A stretch of DNA of 64,000 nucleotides from CAZTAK01 sp964611585 (GTDB lineage Bacteria; Pseudomonadota; Alphaproteobacteria; SHVP01). Below are positions 41,969 through 51,126 of the stretch, piece after piece (position 1 is the stretch's first letter; every line of letters starts with the position of its first letter). A model generated the notes under the pieces. It saw nothing but the letters and a program-made list of their open reading frames with translations. It was not told the origin of the DNA and made no database searches. Where the stretch lies: assembly GCA_964611585.1 (NCBI GenBank), contig CAZTAK010000003.1:8566-72565 (forward strand), in the 5' to 3' direction. The translations under genes were made by a program, and so were the position numbers.

Positions 41969-42889
41969 GTGGCGGCGGCGGAAACCACCCGGTGCGGCTA
42001 CGTCGCCCTGATCGGCGCGCCGAATGCCGGCAAGTCGACTCTCCTCAATACGCTGGTGGGCTCGAAAATTGCCATCGTCACCCCCAAGGTGCAGACCACC
42101 CGCTCGCGCATCATCGGTATCGCCATTCACGGAACGGCGCAGATCATCTTTGTCGATACCCCCGGCATTTTCGAACCGCGCCGGCGCCTCGACCGTGCCA
42201 TGGTACGGGCCGCCTGGGTCGGGGCGAACGATGCCGACGTGCGCGTACTGCTGGTGGATGCGACCCGCGCCAAGAACGGTGTCGCCGATGGCGAAAGCGC
42301 CCGCATCGTTGCAGATCTGCGCCGAACCGGGACGGATGCAATCCTCGCCCTCAACAAGATCGACGCGGTGGCGAAGAACTCGCTTCTCGCCTTGGCCGAA
42401 AATTCGAGCAAGGACGGGCCGTTCCTGGCCGTGTTCATGATCTCGGCGCTGGCCGGTGACGGTCTCGCCGATCTTGTGGATGACCTCGTCGCGCGGCTGC
42501 CGGAAGGACCGTGGCTCTATCCGGAGGACCAGATCGCCGAGGTTCCGTTGCGCCAGCTCGCGGCGGAAATTACGCGCGAAAAACTATATCTCGCGCTGCG
42601 CCAGGAACTTCCCTACGCCGCCACCGTCGAAACCGAATCCTGGAAGGAACGCGACGACGGCAGCGTTCGCATCGAACAGATTATTTACATCGAGCGCGAC
42701 AGCCAAAAGGCAATCGTTCTCGGCAAAGGCGGGCGGCAGATCAAGGAAATTGGCGCCGCCTCGCGCATCGAGCTGGAACAGATGCTGGAGCGCCGGGTGC
42801 ACCTGTTCATCTTCGTCAAGGTGCGCCCCAAGTGGGGCGACGATCCCGAACGCTACCGCGAAATAGGCTTGGAGTTTCCTGGGTCGTAA
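41969..42889 (+). CDS. era: GTPase Era
   Basis: Ribosome assembly GTPase that binds 16S rRNA. The 306-residue protein has G1 GAPNAGKST near residue 16, G3 DTPG near 63, G4 NKID near 129 and a C-terminal KH domain with IVLGKGGRQIKEIGAASR near 249. The start is GTG 41969 and the TAA overlaps the recO ATG (TAATG). Found in the normal rnc-era-recO order. Confidence 0.96.
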   Translation: MAAAETTRCGYVALIGAPNAGKSTLLNTLVGSKIAIVTPKVQTTRSRIIGIAIHGTAQIIFVDTPGIFEPRRRLDRAMVRAAWVGANDADVRVLLVDATRAKNGVADGESARIVADLRRTGTDAILALNKIDAVAKNSLLALAENSSKDGPFLAVFMISALAGDGLADLVDDLVARLPEGPWLYPEDQIAEVPLRQLAAEITREKLYLALRQELPYAATVETESWKERDDGSVRIEQIIYIERDSQKAIVLGKGGRQIKEIGAASRIELEQMLERRVHLFIFVKVRPKWGDDPERYREIGLEFPGS

Positions 42890-43632
42890 TGCAGTGGTCT
42901 GATGCAGGCTTCATCTTGTCGGCGCGCAAGCACGGGGAATCGTCGGCGATCGTCAACATCCTGACGCGGCATCATGGGCGTCATGCAGGACTGGTGCGGG
43001 GCGGAGCCGGGCGGCGGTTGCGCGGCATCATTCAGCCCGGTAACGCGGTGGCGGCGTACTGGCGCGCGCGGCTGGCGGAGCACCTCGGAAGTTTTACCGT
43101 CGAACTCGCAGGCGCGCACGCGGCGCCGCTGCTGGGCGATCCCGACCGGCTGGCGGCGCTCGCCTCGGCGTGCGCTGTCGCCGAGTCGCTATTGCCGGAG
43201 CGCGAAGTTCATGCCGCGGTGTACGAAGGCTTCCGGGTGTTGCTCGCGGCACTCGATTCCTCGCCCCAGTGGCAGGCCGTCTACGTGCGCTGGGAACTCG
43301 GGCTGCTGGCAGAGCTCGGCTTCGGGCTCGACCTCACGCGCTGCGCCGTGACCGGCACGGCCCAGGACCTCGTTTACGTGTCGCCGCGTTCGGGCCGGGC
43401 GGTTTCGGCGGCGGCGGGCGAACCCTATCGCGACCGCCTGCTGGCGCTTCCCGCCTTCCTGCTGTCGGCCGGGAACGGTGACCACCCGGGCCCGGAAGCG
43501 GTACGCGACGGACTGCTGCTGACCGGCTATTTCCTCGCCGGCCACGCCAGTGCCGCTCACCATCGCGGCCTTCCGCCGGCGCGTCGGCGGTTCGCAGACC
43601 GGTTCCGCGGTGGCACCATATCTAGTATATGA
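42889..43632 (+). CDS. recO: DNA repair protein RecO
   Basis: Recombination mediator that loads RecA with RecR. The 247-residue protein starts MQWSDAGFILSARKHGESSA, the family's OB-fold start, and continues with HAGLVRGGAGRRLRGIIQPG and ELGLLAELGFGLDLTRCAVTG near residue 137. Only some zinc-finger cysteines are kept (CAVTG, no full CxxC...CxxC), as in many alphaproteobacterial RecO. It begins on the era stop; an open frame upstream lies inside era. parC starts 7 nt later. Confidence 0.92.
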   Translation: MQWSDAGFILSARKHGESSAIVNILTRHHGRHAGLVRGGAGRRLRGIIQPGNAVAAYWRARLAEHLGSFTVELAGAHAAPLLGDPDRLAALASACAVAESLLPEREVHAAVYEGFRVLLAALDSSPQWQAVYVRWELGLLAELGFGLDLTRCAVTGTAQDLVYVSPRSGRAVSAAAGEPYRDRLLALPAFLLSAGNGDHPGPEAVRDGLLLTGYFLAGHASAAHHRGLPPARRRFADRFRGGTISSI

Positions 43633-43639
43633 TGGATTG

Positions 43640-45931
43640 ATGGCTACCAGATCTTCCAAACCGTCCCGTCCGGCCAAGTCGCCGGCTCGCCGCCGTGGGG
43701 CCAGCGCCGATGCCGCCGGGGGCGGGGGCATCGTTCTCGAAGAGCCGCTGGCGCGGGCGCTTTCCGAGCGCTATCTCGCCTACGCGCTATCGACGATTAC
43801 CTCACGATCGCTGCCCGATGTCCGCGACGGCCTCAAGCCGGTCCACCGTCGCCTGTTGTATGCGATGCACGTGTTGAAACTCGACGCGCGTTCCGGCTTC
43901 AAGAAATGCGCCCGTGTCGTCGGCGATGTCATCGGCAAGTACCATCCCCACGGCGATCAGTCGGTTTACGATGCGCTGGTGCGCCTGTCGCAGGCGTTTG
44001 CGGCGCGCTATCCGCTGGTCGATGGGCAGGGCAACTTCGGCAATATCGACGGCGATAACGCGGCCGCCATGCGCTATACCGAAGCCCGCCTGACCGCGGT
44101 CGCCGAGGCGATGCTGGACGGCCTCGGCGACGACACCGTCGACTTCCGCACCACCTACGACGATGAGGAAGAAGAGCCCATCGTCTTGCCGGCCCGGTTT
44201 CCGAATCTGCTGGCCAACGGATCCGCCGGAATCGCTGTCGGCATGGCGACCAGCGTCCCGCCGCACAACGCCGGTGAACTGTGCGACGCGCTGCTGCACC
44301 TGATAAGATTTCCGCGCGCGACGCCCGCCAAACTGACTGAACTGGTTCCGGGGCCGGATTTTCCCACCGGCGGCGTGCTGGTCGAACCGGCAGTGTCGAT
44401 TCGCGAGGCCTACGCCACCGGGCGCGGCGCGTTCCGGCTGCGGGCGCGCTGGGAAACCGAGAAAACCAGCCACGGCCAATACCAAATCGTCATCACGGAA
44501 ATCCCTTACCAGGTCCAGAAATCGCGCCTGATCGAACGCATTGCGGAACTGCTGGCAGGGCGCAAATTGCCATTGCTTGCGGATGTTCGTGACGAATCGG
44601 CCGAAGATGTGCGCGTCGTGCTGGAACCCAAATCCCGCACTGTCGCCGCCGCGACCCTGATGGAGACGCTGTTCCGGCTTACCGATCTCGAAGTGCGCGT
44701 GCCGCTCAACCTCAACGTCCTCGACCGCGGGCGGTTGCCGAAGTTGATGAGCCTGCGCGAGGCGTTACAGGCGTTTCTCGATCACCGCCACGACGTGCTG
44801 CTGCGAAAGAACCGTTATCGGTTGGGCAAAATCGACGCCCGGTTGACGATTCTCGACGGTTATTTGATCGCGTTTCTCAATGTCGACGCGGTCATCAAGA
44901 TCATCCGCGAAACCGACGAGCCCAAACCGAAACTGATGCGGCGCTTCAAGCTTGTGGAGGTTCAAGCCGAGGCAATCCTGAATCTGCGGTTGCGGTCGCT
45001 GCGCAAACTCGAAGAGATGCAGCTTCGCGCCGAACACGATGAATTGACCGCCGAGCGCAAGGGCCTGAACAGCTTGATGCGCAGCAAGGACAAACGCTGG
45101 ACCGCCATTGCCGCCGAAATCCGCGACATCAGGAAACGGTTCGGCGCGGCGACCGGGTTGGGCCGGCGCCGGACCGAGATCGGCGAGGCTCCGGACCCCG
45201 CGCCGGTGCCCCTGGAGGCGATGGTGGAACGGGAACCGGTCACGGTGATCTGTTCCGAAAAAGGCTGGGTCCGCACCCTGCGCGGGCACGCCGAAATCTC
45301 CACCGACACCAAATACAAGGAAGGCGACCGCGCCCGTTTCTGGCTTCACGCCGAAACCACCGACAAGGTGCTCCTGTTCGGAACCGACGGCCGGTTCTAT
45401 ACGCTGCCCTGCGATCGGCTTCCGTCGGGGCGGGGCCAAGGCGAACCGGTACGCCTGTTCGCCGATCTCGGCAACGACGAAGACATTGTTGCGCTGTTCG
45501 TGCACCGCCCCGACCGGCGGCTGGTGGTGGTATCGAGCGACGGCCGCGGCTTTGTCGCCGAGGAAGACGGCGTCCTCGCCCAAACCCGGAGCGGCAAGCA
45601 GGTCCTCAACGTCCGCGGCAGCGTCGAGGCCGCCGTCTGCACCCCGGCCGAGGGCGACAGCCTGGCGTTGATTGGCGAAAACCGGAAGATGCTGGTGATC
45701 CCGCTCGCCGAACTGCCGGTCATGGCCCGGGGCCGCGGCGTGACGCTCCAGCGCTACAAAGACGGCGCCCTCAGCGACGCCATCGCCTTCGACCGCGCCG
45801 CAGGACTCACCTACCACTCGGGCGCTCGCGTCCATGTGATCGACGACCTGATGCCCTGGGAAGGCAAGCGCGCCCAGGCCGGCCGCCTCGCTCCCAAGGG
45901 CTTTCCCCGCAGCAACCGGTTCACCGCCTAG
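43640..45931 (+). CDS. parC: DNA topoisomerase IV subunit A
   Basis: Decatenates daughter chromosomes with ParE. The 763-residue protein has a basic leader (residues 1-30), SLPDVRDGLKPVHRRLLYAM near 63, the quinolone-region KYHPHGDQSVYDALVRLSQ near 106 and the catalytic Tyr in AAMRYTEARL near 147. A C-terminal region of partial beta-pinwheel blades (GWVRTLRGHAEI, GRGFVAEEDGVL) follows and ends KGFPRSNRFTA. This C-terminal size and the missing GyrA box suit ParC rather than GyrA. ATG 43640 is chosen over the longer frame overlapping recO. Confidence 0.94.
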   Translation: MATRSSKPSRPAKSPARRRGASADAAGGGGIVLEEPLARALSERYLAYALSTITSRSLPDVRDGLKPVHRRLLYAMHVLKLDARSGFKKCARVVGDVIGKYHPHGDQSVYDALVRLSQAFAARYPLVDGQGNFGNIDGDNAAAMRYTEARLTAVAEAMLDGLGDDTVDFRTTYDDEEEEPIVLPARFPNLLANGSAGIAVGMATSVPPHNAGELCDALLHLIRFPRATPAKLTELVPGPDFPTGGVLVEPAVSIREAYATGRGAFRLRARWETEKTSHGQYQIVITEIPYQVQKSRLIERIAELLAGRKLPLLADVRDESAEDVRVVLEPKSRTVAAATLMETLFRLTDLEVRVPLNLNVLDRGRLPKLMSLREALQAFLDHRHDVLLRKNRYRLGKIDARLTILDGYLIAFLNVDAVIKIIRETDEPKPKLMRRFKLVEVQAEAILNLRLRSLRKLEEMQLRAEHDELTAERKGLNSLMRSKDKRWTAIAAEIRDIRKRFGAATGLGRRRTEIGEAPDPAPVPLEAMVEREPVTVICSEKGWVRTLRGHAEISTDTKYKEGDRARFWLHAETTDKVLLFGTDGRFYTLPCDRLPSGRGQGEPVRLFADLGNDEDIVALFVHRPDRRLVVVSSDGRGFVAEEDGVLAQTRSGKQVLNVRGSVEAAVCTPAEGDSLALIGENRKMLVIPLAELPVMARGRGVTLQRYKDGALSDAIAFDRAAGLTYHSGARVHVIDDLMPWEGKRAQAGRLAPKGFPRSNRFTA

Positions 45932-46135
45932 CGCCGCCGCCGGATGAGCCCGCCCCGCCAGGCCTCACCCGCCGCCGCAACGGCCCGGCCCGCCAATCCT
46001 CGCCGGACGCGATAGACGCCCGCCGACGCGGCGGTATCGACCGTCTGGAATTCTGGCCAAAGGGCGCCGGCTCCGGTAAAACCGCCATGCCTTTCTGACG
46101 CGCTTCATTCCATTTCGATATCAAGGGGTCAAGGG

Positions 46136-46693
46136 TTGCGGGTACTCGTGCCAATCGTGGTTTGGATCGACCGCCTCAACGATTTCGTTGGGCGGGGCGT
46201 CGCGCTGTTGACGATCGTGATGGTCCTCAACGTCTTTTTGGTGGTGGTGCTGCGCTACACGATGTCGCTCGGTTGGATCTGGATGCAGGAAAGCTATACC
46301 TGGATGCACGGCACCGTGTTCATGCTGGGGGCCGGCTATACACTTCTGCACAACGGACATGTGCGGATCGACGTTTTCTACCGCACGGCAAGCGCGCGCT
46401 ATCAGGCCGTCGTCAATCTTCTCGGGTCGATCTTTCTACTGCTCCCCCTTCTGTGGATCACTTGGGACAAAGCCGTTCCCATTGTCCGCCGGTCGTGGTC
46501 GCGGCTCGAGTCCTCGCCCGAGGCCGGCGGTCTCCCGGGCCTCTTCGTCATCAAGGGTGTGATCCTCGCATTCTGTGTTCTGTTCGCCTTGCAGGGCGTG
46601 TCGCTGGCTTTGCGGAGTGTTCTGACGCTTGCGGGTGTCGATCTGGTCCCGCCGGGCAAGAGACAGGCGGACGAAGCGGGGCAGGGGATCTGA
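46136..46693 (+). CDS. TRAP transporter small membrane subunit (DctQ)
   Basis: A 185-residue protein with four membrane segments, the DctQ fold that joins the substrate-binding protein to DctM. Typical features are DRLNDFVGRGVALLTIVMVL near residue 12, VVVLRYTMSLGWIWMQE near 36 and HNGHVRIDVFY near 76. TTG 46136 with AAGGGG upstream is used; a GTG at 46148 is the alternative. A 204-bp gap without recognisable features separates it from parC. dctM overlaps its stop (TGATG). Substrate probably an organic acid, not determinable here. Confidence 0.88.
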   Translation: MRVLVPIVVWIDRLNDFVGRGVALLTIVMVLNVFLVVVLRYTMSLGWIWMQESYTWMHGTVFMLGAGYTLLHNGHVRIDVFYRTASARYQAVVNLLGSIFLLLPLLWITWDKAVPIVRRSWSRLESSPEAGGLPGLFVIKGVILAFCVLFALQGVSLALRSVLTLAGVDLVPPGKRQADEAGQGI

Positions 46694-48066
46694 TGTCACC
46701 CGAGATACTCGGCATCATCATGTTCCTCACCGTACTGGGGGTGCTGCTATTTGGCTTTCCGGTCGCACTGACCCTTGCGGGAACGGCGCTGTTGTTCGCG
46801 TTTCTGGGCGACATGCTGGGCATGTTCCCGCTTGGCATGCTGGGCGCGTATCCGCTGCGGATATTCGGAACCATGACCAACGACACACTGGTTGCGGTGC
46901 CGTTGTTTATTTTCATGGGGGTGATGCTGGAGCGATCGAATGTCGCCGCCGCGCTGCTCGAAACCATGGGGCTGTTGTTCGGCCGGATGCGCGGCGGTCT
47001 CGGCATTTCGGTAATCGTTGTCGGCATGCTGCTCGCCGCCTCGACGGGGATCGTCGGCGCCACCGTGGTGACGATGGGGCTTCTCAGTCTGCCGATCATG
47101 CTGCGCAATGGATACGACGCAAAACTTGCCTCGGGCCTCGTGTGCGCATCGGGAACGCTGGGCCAGATTATTCCGCCCTCGATCGTCCTTGTATTGCTGG
47201 CCGAGATTCTGCAAGGCGCCAACGAACAGGCGGCGGAACTTGGGGGCGACCTTGCGCCCGAACCGGTCACGGTGATCGACCTGTTTGCCGGCGCCCTGTT
47301 TCCCGGTCTGTTGCTGGTCGGGCTCTACATCCTTTGGCAGGTATTCATGGCGGTGTGGAAGCCATCGTCCAGCCCGCCGGTTCTCGACGAGGGCGAACGG
47401 CCACCCCTCCCCTATCTGGTGGTCTCGGGTGTGCTGCCGCCGATGCTGCTGATCGTGGCGGTTCTCGGATCGATTCTGATAGGGGCGGCGACGCCGACCG
47501 AATCGGCAGCCGTCGGCGCTATCGGCGCGGCCTTGCTGGCCGTGCGGAACAAACGATTCACCTGGCCCATCTTGCGCCACGTGGCACAGGAAACGACCAA
47601 GATCAGTTCGATGGTATTTCTGATCCTGGTCGGCGCTTCCATGTTTTCGCTTGTATTCCGTGGCTTCGGCGGCGACGTCCTGATCGAGGATTTTCTCGGC
47701 AACCTGCCCGGCGGCCTGTTTCTGGCAATGCTGGTGGTGATGGCGGCAATATTTCTTCTCGGGTTTTTTCTCGATTTTATCGAAATTATCTTTGTCGTCG
47801 TTCCAATCGTCGGCCCCTCGTTGATCGCGCTGGGTATCGACCCGCTGGTCCTGGGGATCATGATCGGCGTCAATCTGCAAACCAGTTTTCTGACGCCGCC
47901 GTTCGGATTTGCGCTGTTCTACTTGCGCGGCGTGGCCCCGGATGAAGTGAAGACGACCGATATCTATCGCGGCGTGATTCCGTTTATCTTCATTCAGATT
48001 GTGGGAATCGGGCTCTTGGCCGTCTTCCCGGGCCTCGCGACCTGGCTGCCACGCGTGTTGTTCTAG
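46693..48066 (+). CDS. TRAP transporter large membrane subunit (DctM)
   Basis: A 457-residue permease with about a dozen membrane segments that carries out Na+-driven uptake. DctM/SiaM landmarks are GFPVALTLAGTALLFAFLG near residue 21, VPLFIFMGVMLERSNVAAALL near 70, GTLGQIIPPSIVLVLLAEI near 155 and LQTSFLTPPFGFALFYLRGVA near 395. A long cytoplasmic or periplasmic insert (residues 175-200) follows the PPS motif. Its TAG stop is the edge of palindromic element copy B. The binding protein gene lies downstream on the opposite strand rather than in the same operon. Confidence 0.93.
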   Translation: MSPEILGIIMFLTVLGVLLFGFPVALTLAGTALLFAFLGDMLGMFPLGMLGAYPLRIFGTMTNDTLVAVPLFIFMGVMLERSNVAAALLETMGLLFGRMRGGLGISVIVVGMLLAASTGIVGATVVTMGLLSLPIMLRNGYDAKLASGLVCASGTLGQIIPPSIVLVLLAEILQGANEQAAELGGDLAPEPVTVIDLFAGALFPGLLLVGLYILWQVFMAVWKPSSSPPVLDEGERPPLPYLVVSGVLPPMLLIVAVLGSILIGAATPTESAAVGAIGAALLAVRNKRFTWPILRHVAQETTKISSMVFLILVGASMFSLVFRGFGGDVLIEDFLGNLPGGLFLAMLVVMAAIFLLGFFLDFIEIIFVVVPIVGPSLIALGIDPLVLGIMIGVNLQTSFLTPPFGFALFYLRGVAPDEVKTTDIYRGVIPFIFIQIVGIGLLAVFPGLATWLPRVLF

Positions 48067-48169
48067 AGCAAATCCCGAGCCGGTGGAACCGCCGGCGACG
48101 ACGATTTGCGTACTATGTCAAAGGGATAGAGCTTTTCGCGTGAGCGCATGCGAACGGGAGAAGCTCTAG
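48063..48169 (-). repeat. 107-bp two-hairpin palindromic element, copy B
   Basis: Reverse-complement copy of the elements at 33123 and 59252. It begins at the dctM stop (CTAGAGCAAATCCCGAGCC) and ends at CTCTAG (48169). Differences from copy A include TTCTCCCG for TTTTCCCG, CATAGTACGC for CATGGAACGC and a changed tip (GGCGGTTCCACC) that still pairs at most positions. It lies in the convergent dctM/dctP gap, the third such location. Confidence 0.85.
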
Positions 48170-48240
48170 CCGCACCGCACGGGCAAAAAAGAAAGGGTGG
48201 ACCCTCGGGCCCGCCCCTTCGTCGTGCGATTGGCGCGACG

Positions 48241-49335
48241 CTAACCCGGGTATTTGAAGGGCAACGCCCGCGCTTTTGCGTAAGCGCTTTCAGAGGTGTT
48301 GGTCCAGCGCAAGGCGGTGCGCCGGAACTTGACGATTTCGCCGAACACTTCGGTCGAAAGGGCGTCGCGGGATGCAATTTCCTGTAGCACCTCGCCGGCC
48401 CGTCCGCCGATCTTGTTCAAGACATCGTCCGGATACTTCCGCAGTTTGACGTTGTGCTCGTTGATCAGCGCCTGGAGCGCGGCATCATTGCGCGCCTGGA
48501 ATTCGCTGAGCATCAGAAGGTTGGTCGCCGCGGCGCCCCGTTCGATGACACTTTTCAAGTCGTCCGTGAGACCGTTCCAGGCGTCGAGGTTGATGAAACC
48601 GTCCAACACCGTTGCCGGTTCGTGCCAGCCCGGGAAGTAGTAATAGTCGGCAACCTTATACAGACCGAACCCGAGATCGGCGGCGGGGCCGATCCATTCG
48701 GTGCCGTCGATCGCACCGGATGTCAGTGCCGGCAGGATTTCACCGCCCGGCAACAGCACGACGTTTACGCCGAACGTCGCCAGGACTTCGCCGCCGAGCC
48801 CCGGCATCCGGAACTTGAGGCCCGAGAAATCGTCGATGGTGTTGATTTCCCTGTTGTACCAGCCGCCCATCTGGTTGCCGGTATTCCCCATCGGCAGGAA
48901 CTTCATGCCGAACCCGTTGTAGATCTTGTCGGCGGTTTCGATTCCATCGGCGTAGTACATCCACGCGTTTTGTTCCTGGGCGTTAAGACCGAACGGCATC
49001 GCCGCCACGAACGAAATCGCATTGGATTTGCCGGCCCAGTAATAGGGCGCACCCATGCCCATCTGCGCCGTGCCGGCTTCGACGGCATCAAAGTTTTCGA
49101 AGGCGCCGACCAGTTCGCCGGCATGGAAGACCTTCATCGACAGCCTTCCCTCGGTCGCGTTGGTGACGAAATCACCGAACGCATCGAGGTGGCGGCCAAG
49201 AATGCCGGCCTTGCCGAACGAGGAAGCGACAATCCACTGTTGCCGCCCTTGGGCGATGGCCGGTGCCGCCAACGTCAATGCTGCTGCGGCGCCACCCGCG
49301 ACCGCAGCCCCTTTTAGAAATTCACGTCTCTTCAT
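48241..49335 (-). CDS. TRAP transporter substrate-binding protein (DctP)
   Basis: Periplasmic binding protein of 364 residues for the DctQM transporter. The N-terminus MKRREFLKGAAVAGGAAAAL is a Tat-type leader (RREFLK) with cleavage near PAIAQG. The body has the DctP/TakP family pattern: MGMGAPYYWAGKSNAISFVA near residue 93, FRMPGLGGEVLATFGVNVV near 173 and a conserved Arg/Trp pocket stretch EWIGPAADLGFGLYKVADYY. The pattern resembles the 2-oxo-acid binding TakP branch, which is inferred. It has its own promoter and a GGGGAGG ribosome-binding site, and converges on dctM. Confidence 0.92.
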   Translation of the reverse strand: MKRREFLKGAAVAGGAAAALTLAAPAIAQGRQQWIVASSFGKAGILGRHLDAFGDFVTNATEGRLSMKVFHAGELVGAFENFDAVEAGTAQMGMGAPYYWAGKSNAISFVAAMPFGLNAQEQNAWMYYADGIETADKIYNGFGMKFLPMGNTGNQMGGWYNREINTIDDFSGLKFRMPGLGGEVLATFGVNVVLLPGGEILPALTSGAIDGTEWIGPAADLGFGLYKVADYYYFPGWHEPATVLDGFINLDAWNGLTDDLKSVIERGAAATNLLMLSEFQARNDAALQALINEHNVKLRKYPDDVLNKIGGRAGEVLQEIASRDALSTEVFGEIVKFRRTALRWTNTSESAYAKARALPFKYPG

Positions 49336-49369
49336 GAAGACCTCCCCGATATTATGTTTAACTTAGGAA

Positions 49370-49397
49370 AGTATAGGGCGAGAAATACTAGGTGCAA
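49370..49397 (-). promoter_or_regulatory. Sigma-70-like promoter of the TRAP binding protein gene
   Basis: On the minus strand TTGCAC (49397-49392) and TATACT (49375-49370) are separated by 16 bp, close to the consensus. This lies about 35 nt before the ATG, and a strong Shine-Dalgarno (GGGGAGG) is at 49341-49347. Confidence 0.5.
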
Positions 49398-49469
49398 CCA
49401 AGGATTGACGTCAGCGCGGTGAACCGTTCGGCTGCACCTGCGCTCTGGGGCCGCGCAAGGCCGCCGCGC

Positions 49470-50207
49470 TCAGCCTGCGGTGCCGGTCCGGGGCGCCAGG
49501 TCCCAGCCCTCGGGCCCGAAGACCTCTACGGGCTGGAACTGGGTCTTGTAAGCCATGTTCGGGCAGCCCTCGACGGCGTAGCCGAGATAAACGTATTCGA
49601 GGCCCCACGACCGGGCTAACCGAACGTGATCGAGGATGATGAAAGTGCCGCCGCTGCGGCGCGCCGGTTCGGGCTCGTAAAAACTGTACACCATCGACAG
49701 GCCGTCCTCGATGCGGTCGGTGAGCGACGCACCGGTCAGCACCCCGTCGTCGTCGCGATATTCGACAAGAAGGGTCTCGACAGGGGTTCGCTCGATCATG
49801 GAGCGGTATTCGTCGAAATCCATCTCTACCATCGCCCCGCCGCCGTGGCGTCGCTGCTGGTAGCGCGAAAACAGCCCGAAATGTTCGCGGTTGGCGAGCG
49901 GTGGCAGGATGGTGCGGGTTAAGCCGCGGTTCCGGTTCAGCACCCGCTTCATCGAGCGCGTCGGCACGAAATCTTCGATCCGGATGCGCACCGGCCGGCA
50001 TGCGCGGCAGCCGTCGCAATCGGGCCGATAGGCGATGTCGTGACTGCGGCGAAAACCGGCGCGAGCCAGTACGTCGTGGGCCAATCCTGAATCGCCTTCG
50101 TCGAGGTGGGTGAAGACAAGGCGCTCTTCGCGTCCGCCGAGATAGGGACACGGCGTCGATCGCGTACGGTAAAACTGCAGCAGGCCGGGGTCCAAGGATT
50201 TGTTCAT
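49470..50207 (-). CDS. bpt: Aspartate/glutamate leucyltransferase (Bpt, ATE-like)
   Basis: Adds leucine from Leu-tRNA to proteins with N-terminal Asp or Glu, marking them for ClpS/ClpAP. The 245-residue protein has the ATE N-domain (LQFYRTRSTPCPYLGGREER near residue 10; DCDGCRACRPVRI near 63) and C-domain (YSFYEPEPARRSGGTFIILD near 168; YLGYAVEGCPNMAYK near 204). The cysteine positions fit the Bpt branch. ATG 50207 is preferred; a longer frame reaches 50435 inside motB. It lies 27 nt after the motB stop, with no functional link known. Confidence 0.9.
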   Translation of the reverse strand: MNKSLDPGLLQFYRTRSTPCPYLGGREERLVFTHLDEGDSGLAHDVLARAGFRRSHDIAYRPDCDGCRACRPVRIRIEDFVPTRSMKRVLNRNRGLTRTILPPLANREHFGLFSRYQQRRHGGGAMVEMDFDEYRSMIERTPVETLLVEYRDDDGVLTGASLTDRIEDGLSMVYSFYEPEPARRSGGTFIILDHVRLARSWGLEYVYLGYAVEGCPNMAYKTQFQPVEVFGPEGWDLAPRTGTAG

Positions 50208-50233
50208 GGCAATTCGATACTCGAAAAGGGCAG

Positions 50234-51109
50234 CTACTGATACTCGGGCGGCAAAACCGTGGCGCCTCGCAACAGCACGATGCTGATACGCCGGTTTTCC
50301 GGCAAGAAGGGATCTTCGGGCACCAACGGCTCCTGATCCGCCAGGCCGGCCACGCGCAGAAACCGGGCAGGATCGATTCCAAATTCGATCAGCGCGCGGC
50401 GACTCGCCAGGGCCCGGTCGGCCGACAGCTCCCAATTCGAATAGTCGTCGCGTTGAAACGGCGTCGCGTCGGTGTGGCCGGAAATCGAGAGGTCGTTGGG
50501 GAGGCGCGAAACCACCCTGGCGATCTGCTCCAGGAGCTCTTTTGTATGCGACTGCATCTGGGAGGAGCCGCTGGCGAAAAGCGAACCGCCTTCCTGATCG
50601 ATGATCTGGATGCGCATGCCTTCGTCGGTCATGTCCATCAGTATATTTTTGCTCAGGTCTGAAAGCTCAGCGGAATCGGCAAGCGCCTGTTTGATCTGTT
50701 CGAGGGCATCGTTAAACATTTCCTGTTCGGCGGCGGCGGCGGCGTCGGCGATTTCTTCTTCCGTCGGTTCCCGCGATTCGCTGATCGGTGGCGGTTCGAG
50801 CGCAACCACCACCGACGGGGTTCCGCTCTCGCCGACCCTGACGCCAGAATCCGAAAACGTTCGTCCCGCCAGCACGCCGCCCGCGCCGCTCACCCGTGAC
50901 AATGTTGCCGAGGTCGGTGCAAAGTAGTCTGCAAGGCCGCTCTTTTGATCGTCGGTGGTGACCTGCAGCAGCCACAACAGCAGGAAGAACGCCATCATCG
51001 CCGTCACGAAGTCGGCATAGGCGACTTTCCACGCTCCGCCATGGTGGCCTTCGTGTCCACCCTTGACGACCTTTTTGATGATCGTCGCGTTATGACCAGC
51101 TTCTGCCAT
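50234..51109 (-). CDS. motB: Flagellar motor stator protein MotB
   Basis: Anchors the stator to peptidoglycan. The 291-residue protein has a short cytoplasmic start, one membrane helix (VTAMMAFFLLLWLLQVT, residues 35-51) with the proton-channel Asp33 in AYADFVTAMM, a plug/linker region and a C-terminal OmpA-like domain (SISGHTDATPFQRDDYSNWE near 199; ADRALASRRALIEFG near 220). It lies 17 nt after motA. No other flagellar genes are in the window. Confidence 0.94.
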   Translation of the reverse strand: MAEAGHNATIIKKVVKGGHEGHHGGAWKVAYADFVTAMMAFFLLLWLLQVTTDDQKSGLADYFAPTSATLSRVSGAGGVLAGRTFSDSGVRVGESGTPSVVVALEPPPISESREPTEEEIADAAAAAEQEMFNDALEQIKQALADSAELSDLSKNILMDMTDEGMRIQIIDQEGGSLFASGSSQMQSHTKELLEQIARVVSRLPNDLSISGHTDATPFQRDDYSNWELSADRALASRRALIEFGIDPARFLRVAGLADQEPLVPEDPFLPENRRISIVLLRGATVLPPEYQ

Positions 51110-51126
51110 GCAATCCTCTCAGGTGC

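Noticed and set aside
45932..46135. Possible small gene between parC and the TRAP genes
   Set aside because: The 204-bp gap holds only an Arg/Pro-rich minus-strand frame without ribosome-binding site or similarity.
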